From Mesorhizobium sp. INR15 (GTDB lineage Bacteria; Pseudomonadota; Alphaproteobacteria; Rhizobiales; Rhizobiaceae), in the NCBI RefSeq assembly GCF_015500075.1, contig NZ_CP045496.1, forward strand, positions 372,001 to 436,000: a stretch of DNA of 64,000 bases, in the 5' to 3' direction. This document shows positions 52,968 through 61,342 of this stretch, in pieces. Both the position numbers and the translations under genes were made by a program. The notes beneath the pieces are model-generated. The model was not told the DNA's origin, searched no databases, and worked only from the letters and a program-made list of their open reading frames with translations. How positions within the stretch are numbered: position 1 is the stretch's first letter; every line of letters starts with the position of its first letter.

Positions 52968-52987
52968 CATCGCCTGAGTGAAAACCC

Positions 52988-53019
52988 AACGCCGCGCACC
53001 ATCATGGAGGCGCGGCGTT
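52988..53019 (+). terminator. Second stem-loop, AACGCCGCG/CGCGGCGTT
   Basis: A perfect 9-bp stem with a 14-nt loop, preceded by four A and followed by TTT-CC. With the hairpin at 52936 it probably ends the importer operon before the phosphodiesterase-like gene, whose ribosome site begins 22 nt later. Confidence 0.55.
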
Positions 53020-53050
53020 TCCTTGCAACGACAATTTTGTGGAGCAGCCC

Positions 53051-53890
53051 GTGGCGCTCAAGACCAAGCTTCTGCTGATCATTCTCGATGGCGTGCCTTA
53101 CCGGAACTGGCGCCGACTGATGGGCAATCTCGAAGGCTGGGTGCAATCGGGCGAGGCGCGGGTGTGGAAGATGCGCTCGGTGCTGCCATCGACGTCGGCC
53201 TGCTGCTATGCCTCGATCCACACCGGCGTGCCGCCGCAGGTGCACGGCATCCTGTCCAACGAGAACCGGTTCCGCGTCAGCCAGCCAGATATTTTCTCCG
53301 AGGTCAGCAAGGCCGGCGGCAAGACGGGTGCGGTGACCCATTCCTACTGGTCGGAATTCTTCCGCTCCTATCCGTTCGATCTGGTCGAGGACATGGAGTA
53401 TGACGAGCCAGGCGGCCCGATCACGCATGGCCGGTTCCACACCATGACCGGCTACAATGCCCGCAACCAGATGACGCCGAGCGATGTTGACCTGTTCGCG
53501 ACGCTGACCATGCTGACCAGCCGCCATCGCATCGACTACGGCATCCTGCACACCTGCACGCTGGATTCGATGGGCCACCGCTTCGGCCATGACTGTCATG
53601 AGATGGACCATGCCGTCTATGCCATGGACGGCATGCTGGCGGCCTTCCTGCCGCGCTGGATCGAAGCCGGCTACGAGGTCATGGTCACCGCAGATCATGG
53701 GCAGACCGATCGCGGCCATCATGGCGGCCATGACGACGAGATGCAGGATTTCGCGCTCTACTATTTCGGCGCCGGCAAAGGACCGCAGGCCGACACGCTG
53801 CTCGACCAGTTGCAGCTCGCGCCGACCATCCTGAGCCGCCTTGGCGTGCCGGTGCCGGCGACGATGAAGGCGAAGCCCTTCCTCGACTGA
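53051..53890 (+). CDS. Alkaline-phosphatase-superfamily phosphodiesterase/nucleotide pyrophosphatase-like
   Basis: A 279-residue soluble enzyme of the type I phosphodiesterase family. Metal-binding residues appear in LIILDGVPYRNW, in DSMGHRFGHD and in VTADHGQTDRGHHGGHDDE. The probable nucleophile is the serine or threonine in LPSTSACCYASIHTG, followed by the typical PPQVHGI. No signal peptide is present. GTG 53051 has GGAG 6 nt upstream; GTG 53039 is possible. Substrates might be nucleotides or phospho- and phosphonate esters. It stands alone between the importer operon and a repeat element. Confidence 0.85.
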   Translation: MALKTKLLLIILDGVPYRNWRRLMGNLEGWVQSGEARVWKMRSVLPSTSACCYASIHTGVPPQVHGILSNENRFRVSQPDIFSEVSKAGGKTGAVTHSYWSEFFRSYPFDLVEDMEYDEPGGPITHGRFHTMTGYNARNQMTPSDVDLFATLTMLTSRHRIDYGILHTCTLDSMGHRFGHDCHEMDHAVYAMDGMLAAFLPRWIEAGYEVMVTADHGQTDRGHHGGHDDEMQDFALYYFGAGKGPQADTLLDQLQLAPTILSRLGVPVPATMKAKPFLD

Positions 53891-53910
53891 TAAAGTGACC
53901 ACGACGTTGG

Positions 53911-54050
53911 CGCCCCCTCTCCCCGTCCCTTTACGGGGGAAAGTAAGGGTGAGGGGCAGCGCGAACGTTGCAATATGAGACCGCGGGCTGGCGCTGCCCC
54001 TTATCCGCCTGCCGGCACCTTCTCCCCGTATAGCGACGAGGAGAAGGAGA
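53911..54050. repeat. Intergenic mosaic repeat, degenerate inverted pair
   Basis: The left arm begins CGCCCCCTCTCCCCGTCC and ends GGTGAGGGGCAGCGC. The right arm begins GGCGCTGCCCC and contains CACCTTCTCCCCG and GAGAAGG. The arms are imperfect inverted copies and resemble the pair at 18727-18872. The element lies between the phosphodiesterase-like gene and the ECF sigma operon; no gene is seen in it. Confidence 0.7.
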
Positions 54051-54107
54051 CACTCTGGCAACCTCAGCGCTCTTCAGCTAGCTTCCAAAAATTCCTTGGC
54101 GGAAGGA

Positions 54108-54134
54108 TGAACCTTTTTGGATCGATCAGCGACT
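54108..54134 (+). promoter_or_regulatory. Possible ECF-type promoter TGAACC-N16-CGACT
   Basis: TGAACC (54108-54113) and CGACT (54130-54134) are spaced by 16 nt, in the style of group-IV sigma factor promoters. It would start transcription about 25 nt ahead of the sigma gene ATG, allowing the factor to drive its own operon. The match is by pattern only. Confidence 0.35.
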
Positions 54135-54166
54135 GAACAAGCAGGAGCCAGGCGGCTCGACCGGTC

Positions 54167-54733
54167 ATGACGGCAGCGACGGAGACCGATCGCGCGCTTG
54201 TTGACCGGGTCGCGAAGGGCGACCGGGCCGCCGTTCGGCTCCTGTTCATGCGTCATCACGCGCGGGTCTACCGCTTCGTGGCGCGCCAGACGGGATCGGA
54301 AATGATGGCCGACGATATCGCGAACGAGGTGTTTCTCGAACTGTGGCGACAAGCCCCGGGCTTCGAGGGACGTTCTGAAGTCTCGACATGGCTGCTCGGC
54401 ATCGCCCGTTTCAAGGCGCTGTCCCTGCTGCGCAAGAAAAAGGAAGACTGGATCGACGACGAGGCCGCAGCAGCGGTGCCCGACAGCGCCGACACGCCGG
54501 AAGTCGTCACCATGAAGGAAGACAAGGGCGCTGCCTTGCGGCGCTTCGTCGACGCCTTGCCGGAGGAACACCGCGTGGTGATCGACCTAGCCTATTATCA
54601 CGGACAGTCGGTGAGCGAGATCGGCGAGGTGCTCGATATCCCGGTTGCCACGGTCAAGACCCGAATGTTCTACGCCCGCAAGAAACTCGGCGAGGCTCTC
54701 AAGGCCGCCGGTTACGACAGGGGGTGGCCATGA
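54167..54733 (+). CDS. ECF (group IV) RNA polymerase sigma factor
   Basis: A 188-residue sigma factor that holds only regions 2 and 4. Region 2 reads RLLFMRHHARVYRFVARQTG with DDIANEVFLELWRQ (about residues 25-65) and STWLLGIARFKALSLLRKKK. Region 4 reads LPEEHRVVIDLAYYHGQSVSEIGEVL and VATVKTRMFYARKKL. Between them is a short acidic linker. Its last codons overlap the anti-sigma gene by 4 nt (ATGA), and the protease gene follows with another overlap, so all three are translated together. The ribosome site is weak, GGAG 18 nt away. A promoter of the ECF type lies just upstream. Confidence 0.93.
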   Translation: MTAATETDRALVDRVAKGDRAAVRLLFMRHHARVYRFVARQTGSEMMADDIANEVFLELWRQAPGFEGRSEVSTWLLGIARFKALSLLRKKKEDWIDDEAAAAVPDSADTPEVVTMKEDKGAALRRFVDALPEEHRVVIDLAYYHGQSVSEIGEVLDIPVATVKTRMFYARKKLGEALKAAGYDRGWP

Positions 54734-55416
54734 GTGTCCCCGAAAACATGAGTGGCTCTGAAAAGATGTCGCGCCGTGACGAAATGGAAACGCTGCTGCC
54801 GTTCTACCTGAACGGCTCGCTGGAAGGCGCGGACCTCGAAGCCGTCGAGCAATGGCTGGCGAGCGACCCGGCGGCAATGGCAGCCCTTGGCGGGGCCGAG
54901 GCCGAATTCTCCGGCACCATGGCCGCCAATGAAGCGATCCGTCCGCCAGCCGATGCGCTCAGCCGCTTCGCCAAGGCGCTCGATGCCAAGGCCGGACCGG
55001 TTCGTGCCAAGGCAGGCCCGTCCTGGCTGTCGCAGGTCCTGGGCCGCTTCATGGCGGTGCCGGCAGGCGTTGCCTGGGCAACGGCAGCGGTTCTGCTTGC
55101 GTTGATCATGGTGCAATCGTTTGTTCAACCCGGCGGCAAGGGCAATGACTTCGAGGTTGCCGGCGCGGAAGACGATCTGGCGAAAATGCCGTTCGCTTTG
55201 GTCAAGTTCAAGCCGGATGCCAAGATGTCCGAGATCAGCGCCTTCCTGGGCGACAACAAGCTGAAAATCATCGGCGGCCCGACGGCCGACGGCGTCTTCA
55301 AGCTGGGCATTCCGGCGGCGACCCTTGCCGACTACAACAGGCTGCGCGGCCTTATTGCTGCCCAGCCTTTCTCTGAAACTGTGATCGAGGGAAGGAAACC
55401 GGCTGATGGCGGCTAA
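54730..55416 (+). CDS. Membrane anti-sigma factor with propeptide-like periplasmic domain
   Basis: A 228-residue regulator. Residues about 12-50 form a cytoplasmic sigma-binding helix bundle (RRDEMETLLPFYLNGSLEGA, then VEQWLASDP). A single membrane helix occupies about 111-131 (AGVAWATAAVLLALIMV). The outer domain, about 150-222, reads MPFALVKFKPDAKMSEIS, then DGVFKLGIPAATLADYNRL and ends SETVIEG. This alternation, with the charged FKP motif, looks like the propeptide or I9-type inhibitor domains of subtilisins, and the next gene encodes such a protease. It overlaps the sigma gene by 4 nt and the protease gene by 11 nt. Role as anti-sigma factor is by context plus domain order. Confidence 0.85.
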   Translation: MSVPENMSGSEKMSRRDEMETLLPFYLNGSLEGADLEAVEQWLASDPAAMAALGGAEAEFSGTMAANEAIRPPADALSRFAKALDAKAGPVRAKAGPSWLSQVLGRFMAVPAGVAWATAAVLLALIMVQSFVQPGGKGNDFEVAGAEDDLAKMPFALVKFKPDAKMSEISAFLGDNKLKIIGGPTADGVFKLGIPAATLADYNRLRGLIAAQPFSETVIEGRKPADGG

Positions 55417-56845
55417 GGCGGTCATTCGATTTGCGGTGTTGCTGGCGGCGGCGATGACAATTGCCGCAGCGCCCGGCTTCACGCAGACCAACGACCCCAG
55501 CCTCAATCAGCCGAGAACAGACTGCGTCAATGGCAAGGACGCTGCCGGCGCCGACTGCGCCAAGGATGGCGGCGGAGCGTCAGGCAATGGCGCGGCGCAA
55601 GCCGGAGCTGTCTTTCTTCCGGCGCTGATTGTCGACCTGTTCCCCAATCCGGCGGAAGCCCCGCCACCACTGCCAACGCCCAACCCGCGCAACGACCAGG
55701 CCGGCGGCACGACGCCCTCGGAGCCGACGCCGCCCGGTGGACCAATCATCTCGCCGACCGACCTTATCACGACCGAGCCGCCGCGCGCCGTAACCGGCGA
55801 ATTCGTGCCCGACGAGGTGCTGGTGACCGTCGACGGCGACGCGAATGCCGTGCAGCAGATCGCCGCGTCCTTCGGCCTGCAGGTGCGCTCGCAGCGCCAG
55901 TCACGGCTGCTCGGCAGCACATTGGTGCGTTTCGGCATCCCGGATGGCCGCCCGGTTGGGGTGGTGCTGGCGCAGCTTGCCGCCGACGGCCGCACCCAGC
56001 GGCGTGAACCCAACCATGTCTATTCGCTGCAGCAGGCGGCTGGCATCGTCAATTACGCCTTCGACCACATCACGCTCGATGCGAAACAGGCCAACGGCGA
56101 GAATGTCCGCGTCGCCGTCATCGATACCGGCATCGACGACACCAATCCGGCGCTCGCCGGCGTCATCGCGGATCAGTTCGATGCCATGCCCGGCGTGCCG
56201 ATCGAGAAGCGCGACCACGGCACCTCGATCGACGGCCTGATCGCCGGCGTCGGTCCGCTCGAAGGCATGGCCCCAGGCGCGAAGATCTACCACGCGCGCG
56301 CCTTCGAAGGCGGCAAGTCGACGATGGATGTCATCCTGGCGGCGCTGGACTGGGCGGCGGACCAGAATGTCCGCATCATCAACATGAGTTTCGTCGGCCC
56401 CAAGAACGATCTGCTTGGCGTCGCTTGCCGCAATGCCCGGGGCCTCGGCATCGTGCTGGTGGCTGCCGCCGGCAACAATGGACCGAAGGCGCCTTATGGC
56501 TATCCAGCCGCCTTCGACGGCGTCATCGCGGTGACCGCCACCGATGCCAAGGACCAGTTGATGCCGCAGGCCAATCGCGGCGCCTATGTTTTCATCTCCG
56601 CACCCGGCGTCGAGATGGTGGCGCCGAGCGGCGCCGGCACCGATGTGGTCACCGGCACATCGTTCGCCGCAGCGATCGTCAGCGGCGCCATCGCCAACCT
56701 CATCCACGCCGCGCCCGACCGTTCCGCCGACGACATCGAGAAGGCGCTGGCGGCAACGGCCAGGGATCTCGGCCCCAAGGGGCGGGACAATGATTTCGGC
56801 TATGGGCTGCTGGACACGAAGGCGGCTGAGGCGGCCAAGAACTAA
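55406..56845 (+). CDS. Secreted subtilisin-like serine protease (S8)
   Basis: A 479-residue exported protease. The signal peptide (AVIRFAVLLAAAMTIAAAPG) is followed by a low-complexity Pro/Gly linker, then a fervidolysin-like propeptide region (about 132-215; FVPDEVLVTVDGDANAV, RREPNHVYSL). The catalytic domain has D240 (VIDTGIDD), H271 (RDHGTSIDG) and S419 (GTSFAAAIVSG), with the oxyanion asparagine in AAAGNNGPKAP. All triad residues are present. The gene starts inside the anti-sigma gene (11-nt overlap), so its amount is tied to the regulator. It should act in the periplasm or outside the membrane, where the outer domain of the anti-sigma factor is found. Confidence 0.93.
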   Translation: MAAKAVIRFAVLLAAAMTIAAAPGFTQTNDPSLNQPRTDCVNGKDAAGADCAKDGGGASGNGAAQAGAVFLPALIVDLFPNPAEAPPPLPTPNPRNDQAGGTTPSEPTPPGGPIISPTDLITTEPPRAVTGEFVPDEVLVTVDGDANAVQQIAASFGLQVRSQRQSRLLGSTLVRFGIPDGRPVGVVLAQLAADGRTQRREPNHVYSLQQAAGIVNYAFDHITLDAKQANGENVRVAVIDTGIDDTNPALAGVIADQFDAMPGVPIEKRDHGTSIDGLIAGVGPLEGMAPGAKIYHARAFEGGKSTMDVILAALDWAADQNVRIINMSFVGPKNDLLGVACRNARGLGIVLVAAAGNNGPKAPYGYPAAFDGVIAVTATDAKDQLMPQANRGAYVFISAPGVEMVAPSGAGTDVVTGTSFAAAIVSGAIANLIHAAPDRSADDIEKALAATARDLGPKGRDNDFGYGLLDTKAAEAAKN

Positions 56846-56853
56846 GCCAAGGT

Positions 56854-58200
56854 TCAGAGCGCCGGACCCAACCGGACAGGGCTTCCATCCGAAAAGCGCG
56901 CCAGTCGAAAGCGGCTGAGATCGTGCCCGGTCTCGTTTCCCTGGATCAGGTCGGAAACAACCCGTCCGATTCCAGGTCCGATGCCAAACCCATGACCGCT
57001 CATTCCCGTCGCGACGAACAGGCCACCGATCGCCTGCACCTTGTCGACGACAGGAACCACGTCGGGCATGGCGTCGATCATGCCGCCCCAGCCTGCCTTC
57101 AAGCGAATGGCCTCGAACTTTGGAAAAAGACCTCGGAAATTGCGTTCCATTGAACGCAAAGCAGCCTGTTCAGGCGCCGGGTTGAGCACCCGGATTCTCT
57201 CGAAAGGACTCTGCATATCCGGCGCCCAACCGCGCGGTGTCGACCAAGCATCCGGATAGCCTGATGGCGCGAACGGAAAATAGCGTGTTCCCAGCGGATT
57301 GTTTCTGAGGGCGGGAAGGTATTTCGTGGCATGGCGGAAAGCATCCGGCCCGACATAAAGCAAATGGCTGCCACCCGGGGCGAGCGTATATCCGCCATCC
57401 TGCCTGCGCCTGAAAGCAATGCGTTCATCAGCCGCCGCGCCTGCATAGATTTCCGGCAAGGGCTCCGTCGCGGCCACGGTTACTCTTACGCTGAGTTGGG
57501 GAATCGAGACGCCTTGGTTTCTGAGGAACAGCGATGACCAGGCGCCGCCCGCGACCAGCACGCTGGAGGTCTCTATATAGCCCGCCTCGGTCCACACGCC
57601 CTTGATCTTGCCGCCCGAGACTTCGAGGGTTCGCGCCGCGCAATTCTCGACGATTTTGACGCCTTTCCGCACGGCAAGCCGGGCAATGGCGGGCACGGCC
57701 AGCCAAGGCTCCGCGCGCATATCGGACGGGGTCGTCATCGCACCCTTGAACTTGCGCGACATGCCTTTGATGAGCTTTGCCGTTTCGTCCGCGTCCAGGA
57801 GGCGAGTATCGAGTTCATGGATCGCGGCGATCTTCATGAACTCTTCGAAGCCGGCCATGTCCTTGTCGGAGTTCGCCAGGTAGGTCACACCTGTCTGGTT
57901 TAGCCCGATGTCTTCGCCAGCCTCCTCCGCCAGTTGCCGCCACAGGCGGCAAGCTTCGATAACAATTGGCAGTTCATCCGCGTCTCGCCCCTGCTTTCTG
58001 ATCCAGCCCCAATTCCGGGAGGACTGTTCCGCCGCAACGCGTCCCTTTTCCAGCAGCGTTACCGGAATGTTCCGCTTCGCAAGGAAAAGAGCCGTCGTAA
58101 CGCCGATAATACCGCCACCAACAATGACCACCTCCGAAGCCATCGGCGGTGGACCAGGATACTGGATTGGATCCGTTTCGGAGAACGGGAATGCGGGCAA
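56854..58200 (-). CDS. FAD-dependent oxidoreductase (DAO family)
   Basis: A protein of up to 448 residues. The FAD-binding motif is VVIVGGGIIGVTTALFLAKR near the N-terminus, the next acidic point is EKGRVAAEQSSRNWGWIRKQGRD, and near the C-terminus it has GLFVATGMSGHGFGIGPGIGR. This SSRNWG-type pattern is common in amine or amino acid oxidases of rhizobia such as those for D-amino acids or opines. The start is uncertain: TTG 58200 with AGGA near it, or ATG 58143 directly before the FAD motif. It converges on the S8 protease gene, 9 nt apart. No other partner gene adjoins it. Confidence 0.88.
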   Translation of the reverse strand: MPAFPFSETDPIQYPGPPPMASEVVIVGGGIIGVTTALFLAKRNIPVTLLEKGRVAAEQSSRNWGWIRKQGRDADELPIVIEACRLWRQLAEEAGEDIGLNQTGVTYLANSDKDMAGFEEFMKIAAIHELDTRLLDADETAKLIKGMSRKFKGAMTTPSDMRAEPWLAVPAIARLAVRKGVKIVENCAARTLEVSGGKIKGVWTEAGYIETSSVLVAGGAWSSLFLRNQGVSIPQLSVRVTVAATEPLPEIYAGAAADERIAFRRRQDGGYTLAPGGSHLLYVGPDAFRHATKYLPALRNNPLGTRYFPFAPSGYPDAWSTPRGWAPDMQSPFERIRVLNPAPEQAALRSMERNFRGLFPKFEAIRLKAGWGGMIDAMPDVVPVVDKVQAIGGLFVATGMSGHGFGIGPGIGRVVSDLIQGNETGHDLSRFRLARFSDGSPVRLGPAL

Positions 58201-58335
58201 GTGGCGGGTCCTGAAGAACTGAGTGACGGCTCTGCCTTACTGGTTGCCATCCTCCAAAAGCCAAATCAAGAGCAGGTGAAGGCAGACCATTGTCCCACGA
58301 CCCATGCCGCAAGATGAGGCAGTCGGACCTTGATC

Positions 58336-59358
58336 CTAAGCCGGCGCGCCAGCGACCGATCCCCTGACCACCAGATCGACCGGCCAGACTTCGCCCCTGA
58401 GCCCTTCCTCCACCCCTGAAATCCGCGCCGCCAGGCGCTCGGCGACGCGCGCGCCGGCGAGGCGGATCGACGAGCGCGTCGTCGACAGCGGCACGGAGAA
58501 GTTTTCGGGCCTCAGCCAGGGGAAGACATCATCATGGGCAATCAGCGATACGTCGCCCGGAATGCTCAGGCCGAGGTCGCGCACGGCGCGTACGACGCCC
58601 AGCGCCATGATCAGGCTGGAGCAGGCGATCGCGGTGGGCGCATCGCTTTCTTCCAGCAGGCGCCTTGCGGCGCGGTAGCCGTTTTCCTCGGTCATGGTCA
58701 GCGAACAGACATGGCGTTCGCCAAGCGCCAGCCCGCTCGCGGCAAGCGCCCGACGCACACCACGCTCGCGATGAATGGCGAAGGTCTCGCGATCGTCGCC
58801 ATTGATCAGCGCCAGACGCCTGTGGCCAAGCTGGATGAGCAGCCGAGCCGCCTCATGGAAGGCGCCCTCATTGTCGATGTCGGTGAAGGGATAATCGAAA
58901 TCCAGGCCTTCGCTGCGGCCGTGGACGATGAAGGGAATGCCAAGCGCGTGGACCAGCGCCACGCGCCGGTCCTCGGGTCTCGGCGCGGAAATGTAGACGG
59001 CGTCGACCTGCTTGTTGGCGACAATGCGCCGGTAGGTCGTCTCTTCGTCGTCAGCGTCGGCGGGGGAAAGCACGAGGTCGAGTTCGTGTGAGCGGGCATA
59101 GTCGCCAAGACCCGACAGGAACTCGACGAAATGCGGATCGATGTCGACAGTGGCACCGGTCGGCAAGACATAGCCGATCATGCCGGTCTTGCCGGTGGCC
59201 AGCCGCCGCGCACTGGGGTTAGGGCGATAACCATGCCGCTTGGCGGCATCCATCACCCGCCGGCGGGTCTCCTCGTTGACTTCGGGATAGCCGTTCAGGG
59301 CGCGGCTTACCGTGGTCTGCGAAAGCGCCAGCATATGGGAGAGTTGCTTGAGATTCAC
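58336..59358 (-). CDS. aglR: LacI family regulator of the alpha-glucoside operon (AglR-like)
   Basis: A 340-residue repressor. Its N-terminal helix-turn-helix reads LKQLSHMLALSQTTVSRALNGYP, the hinge reads NPSARRLATGKTGMIGYV, and the rest is a sugar-binding domain. It is divergent from aglE-aglF-aglG-aglA, as aglR is in Sinorhizobium. Two palindromes with the core AAAGCGCTTT lie in the intergenic region, the nearer one 19 nt before its own start. The gene name is given from synteny; the effector is probably an alpha-glucoside such as sucrose, maltose or trehalose. Confidence 0.85.
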   Translation of the reverse strand: MNLKQLSHMLALSQTTVSRALNGYPEVNEETRRRVMDAAKRHGYRPNPSARRLATGKTGMIGYVLPTGATVDIDPHFVEFLSGLGDYARSHELDLVLSPADADDEETTYRRIVANKQVDAVYISAPRPEDRRVALVHALGIPFIVHGRSEGLDFDYPFTDIDNEGAFHEAARLLIQLGHRRLALINGDDRETFAIHRERGVRRALAASGLALGERHVCSLTMTEENGYRAARRLLEESDAPTAIACSSLIMALGVVRAVRDLGLSIPGDVSLIAHDDVFPWLRPENFSVPLSTTRSSIRLAGARVAERLAARISGVEEGLRGEVWPVDLVVRGSVAGAPA

Positions 59359-59376
59359 CGGAGGCCTCCAAGCCTC

Positions 59377-59386
59377 AAAGCGCTTT
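59377..59386. promoter_or_regulatory. LacI-type operator core AAAGCGCTTT near aglR
   Basis: A perfect 10-bp palindrome 19 nt before the regulator start, sharing its core with the site at 59595-59608. It would give autoregulation. The 361-nt region 59359-59719 holds otherwise only promoter sequence. Confidence 0.6.
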
Positions 59387-59557
59387 TAAATTTGCGTTAG
59401 CCCTGACACCACGAATGGTCCCGCCGACTGCCGTAACCATAGACGCGCTTTGGCCGAGTTTGAAACAAAAATTGCTGCTGCACCGCCATAAAGCATGTTG
59501 CAGCGCACTTTTTTGGCATTCAAATGCTGAATTTAAATCGATTAGCCCATCACCCTC

Positions 59558-59586
59558 TTGACTTCTGATCGATTCAGTGGCGAGAT
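59558..59586 (+). promoter_or_regulatory. Possible promoter of aglE
   Basis: TTGACT (59558-59563) is a good -35 box. A 17-nt spacer leads to CGAGAT, a weak -10. The operator at 59595-59608 would then overlap the transcription start, which fits repression. The -10 is poor, so this is tentative. Confidence 0.35.
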
Positions 59587-59594
59587 CAAAAAAG

Positions 59595-59608
59595 CCAAAG
59601 CGCTTTGG
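59595..59608. promoter_or_regulatory. LacI-type operator CCAAAGCGCTTTGG upstream of aglE
   Basis: A perfect 14-bp palindrome with the central CG expected of LacI-family operators, 112 nt before aglE. It has the same core as the site next to aglR. Confidence 0.7.
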
Positions 59609-59719
59609 AAGACTCTCCGAAAGGTTGCGGTTCCTTTCTGACTGAGTCACAGTCCTGAGGCGTCGGCGGGCGGAATGGAGGTTCCGTCCGGTGTATATGA
59701 CCCACTGGGAGGAATACCG

Positions 59720-61075
59720 ATGAAGAAAATGCTTTTACTGGGCGCCGCGTTTGCCACACTTGCCCTCGGCGCGCCCGCGCAAGCTGAACTCAAGTTCAAG
59801 CCGGGCGAAGATCCCCGTTTCAACTGGGCGAATTACGAAGAGCTCAAGAAAGTCGACCTCAAGGGCGAGACGCTGACGATCTTCGGACCGTGGCGCGGCG
59901 AGGACGAGACCCTTGTCCGCACCGTTCTCGACTATTTCTCGGAAGCCACTGGTGCCGAGATCAAATACTCCTCGTCCGAGAATTACGAACAACAGATCGT
60001 CATCGACACGCAGGCCGGCAGCCCGCCCAACATCGCCGTGCTGCCGCAGCCGGGCCTGATCCAGGATCTGGCATCCAAGGGCCTGTTGACGCCGCTCGGC
60101 GACGACACCGCCAAATGGGTCAAGGACAATTACGGCGCCGGGCAATCCTGGGTCGACCTCGGCACCTTCAAGGACAAGGACGGCAAGCCCGGCTTCTTCG
60201 CCTTTCCCTACAAGGCCGATGTGAAGTCGCTGGTCTGGTACTCGCCGGACAATTTCAAGGAAGCCGGCTACAAGGTTCCCAAGACCCAGGAAGAGCTTAC
60301 CGCGCTTGAGCAGAAGATCATCGCCGACGGCGCCAAGCCGTGGTGCATCGGACTCGGCTCCGGCGGCGCCACCGGCTGGCCGGCGACCGATTGGGTCGAG
60401 GATATCATGCTGCGCACGCAACCACCCGAAATCTACGACAAATGGGTGAAGAACGAGATCCCGTTCAATGATCCAGCTGTGGTCAACGCGATCGATATCT
60501 TTGGCAAAATCGCGACCGACGACAAGATGGTCGACGGCGGTGCCAAGGCAGTTGCGGCGACCGACTTCCGTGACAGCCCGAAAGGTCTCTTCTCGGTGCC
60601 GCCAAAGTGCTACCTGCACAAGCAGGCATCATTCATCCCGACCTTCTTTCCGGAAGGCACCAAGCTTGGCCAGGATGCCGACTTCTTCTACTACCCGCCC
60701 TATGCCTCAAAGCCCGAACTTGGGAATCCTGTAGAGGGTGCCGGCACGCTGGCCATGATCACCAAGGACTCCAAGGGTGCGCGCGCCTTCATCGAGTTCC
60801 TGAAAATGCCGCTCGCCCACGAGATCTGGATGGCCCAAGGCGGTTTCGTGACACCCTTCAAGGCGGTCAACAAGGACGCTTATGCCAGCGATGCGCTCAA
60901 GAGACAGGGCGAAATCCTGGCAAATGCATCGACCTTCCGCTTCGATGGATCCGACCTGATGCCGGGCAAGATCGGCGCCGGCGCCTTCTGGACCGGCATG
61001 GTCGACCTGGTCGGCGGCAAGTCGGCCCAGGATGTCGCCACCGACATCCAGAAGAGCTGGGACGCTATCAAGTAG
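59720..61075 (+). CDS. aglE: Alpha-glucoside ABC transporter substrate-binding protein AglE
   Basis: A 451-residue periplasmic receptor for alpha-glucosides. The Sec signal is MKKMLLLGAAFATLALGAPAQA. The mature domain has GPWRGEDETLVRTVLDYFSE, GSPPNIAVLPQPGLIQDLA and GGATGWPATDWVEDIMLR, typical of the AglE group of sugar-binding proteins. GGGAGGAA precedes ATG 59720, which is preferred over an in-frame codon 45 nt upstream. It is the first gene of the agl operon, and a stem-loop separates it from aglF. Confidence 0.93.
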   Translation: MKKMLLLGAAFATLALGAPAQAELKFKPGEDPRFNWANYEELKKVDLKGETLTIFGPWRGEDETLVRTVLDYFSEATGAEIKYSSSENYEQQIVIDTQAGSPPNIAVLPQPGLIQDLASKGLLTPLGDDTAKWVKDNYGAGQSWVDLGTFKDKDGKPGFFAFPYKADVKSLVWYSPDNFKEAGYKVPKTQEELTALEQKIIADGAKPWCIGLGSGGATGWPATDWVEDIMLRTQPPEIYDKWVKNEIPFNDPAVVNAIDIFGKIATDDKMVDGGAKAVAATDFRDSPKGLFSVPPKCYLHKQASFIPTFFPEGTKLGQDADFFYYPPYASKPELGNPVEGAGTLAMITKDSKGARAFIEFLKMPLAHEIWMAQGGFVTPFKAVNKDAYASDALKRQGEILANASTFRFDGSDLMPGKIGAGAFWTGMVDLVGGKSAQDVATDIQKSWDAIK

Positions 61076-61132
61076 TTCTCGACAGGCAGCCCGCCCATCC
61101 GGCGGCCACCGTTCGAGTTTCACTTTCGCAGA

Positions 61133-61159
61133 GGATCCGGGCCTAGCCGGCCCGGATCC
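61133..61159 (+). terminator. Strong intercistronic hairpin between aglE and aglF
   Basis: A perfect 11-bp stem, GGATCCGGGCC with its complement around TAGCC, about 58 nt after aglE. There is no T-run behind it, so partial termination or stabilisation of the aglE mRNA is more likely than a full stop. Such hairpins give more receptor than permease. The rest of 61076-61342 contains no gene that I can support. Confidence 0.6.
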
Positions 61160-61342
61160 GACAGCGGCCGCTCTCGCACCCATCCGGGCCGCAGCCTTTC
61201 GTCATGAGCGCATAGACATGAAGCGCTATCGGCATGTGAAACAGGTTTTGCAGCCGATCCCGCTCCAGACAACTTAATCGGCGCCCGGCCCCGTCACCAA
61301 GGTCATTCGGCCTTGTTGGGTCATGCGCAGGGGGAGGAACCC

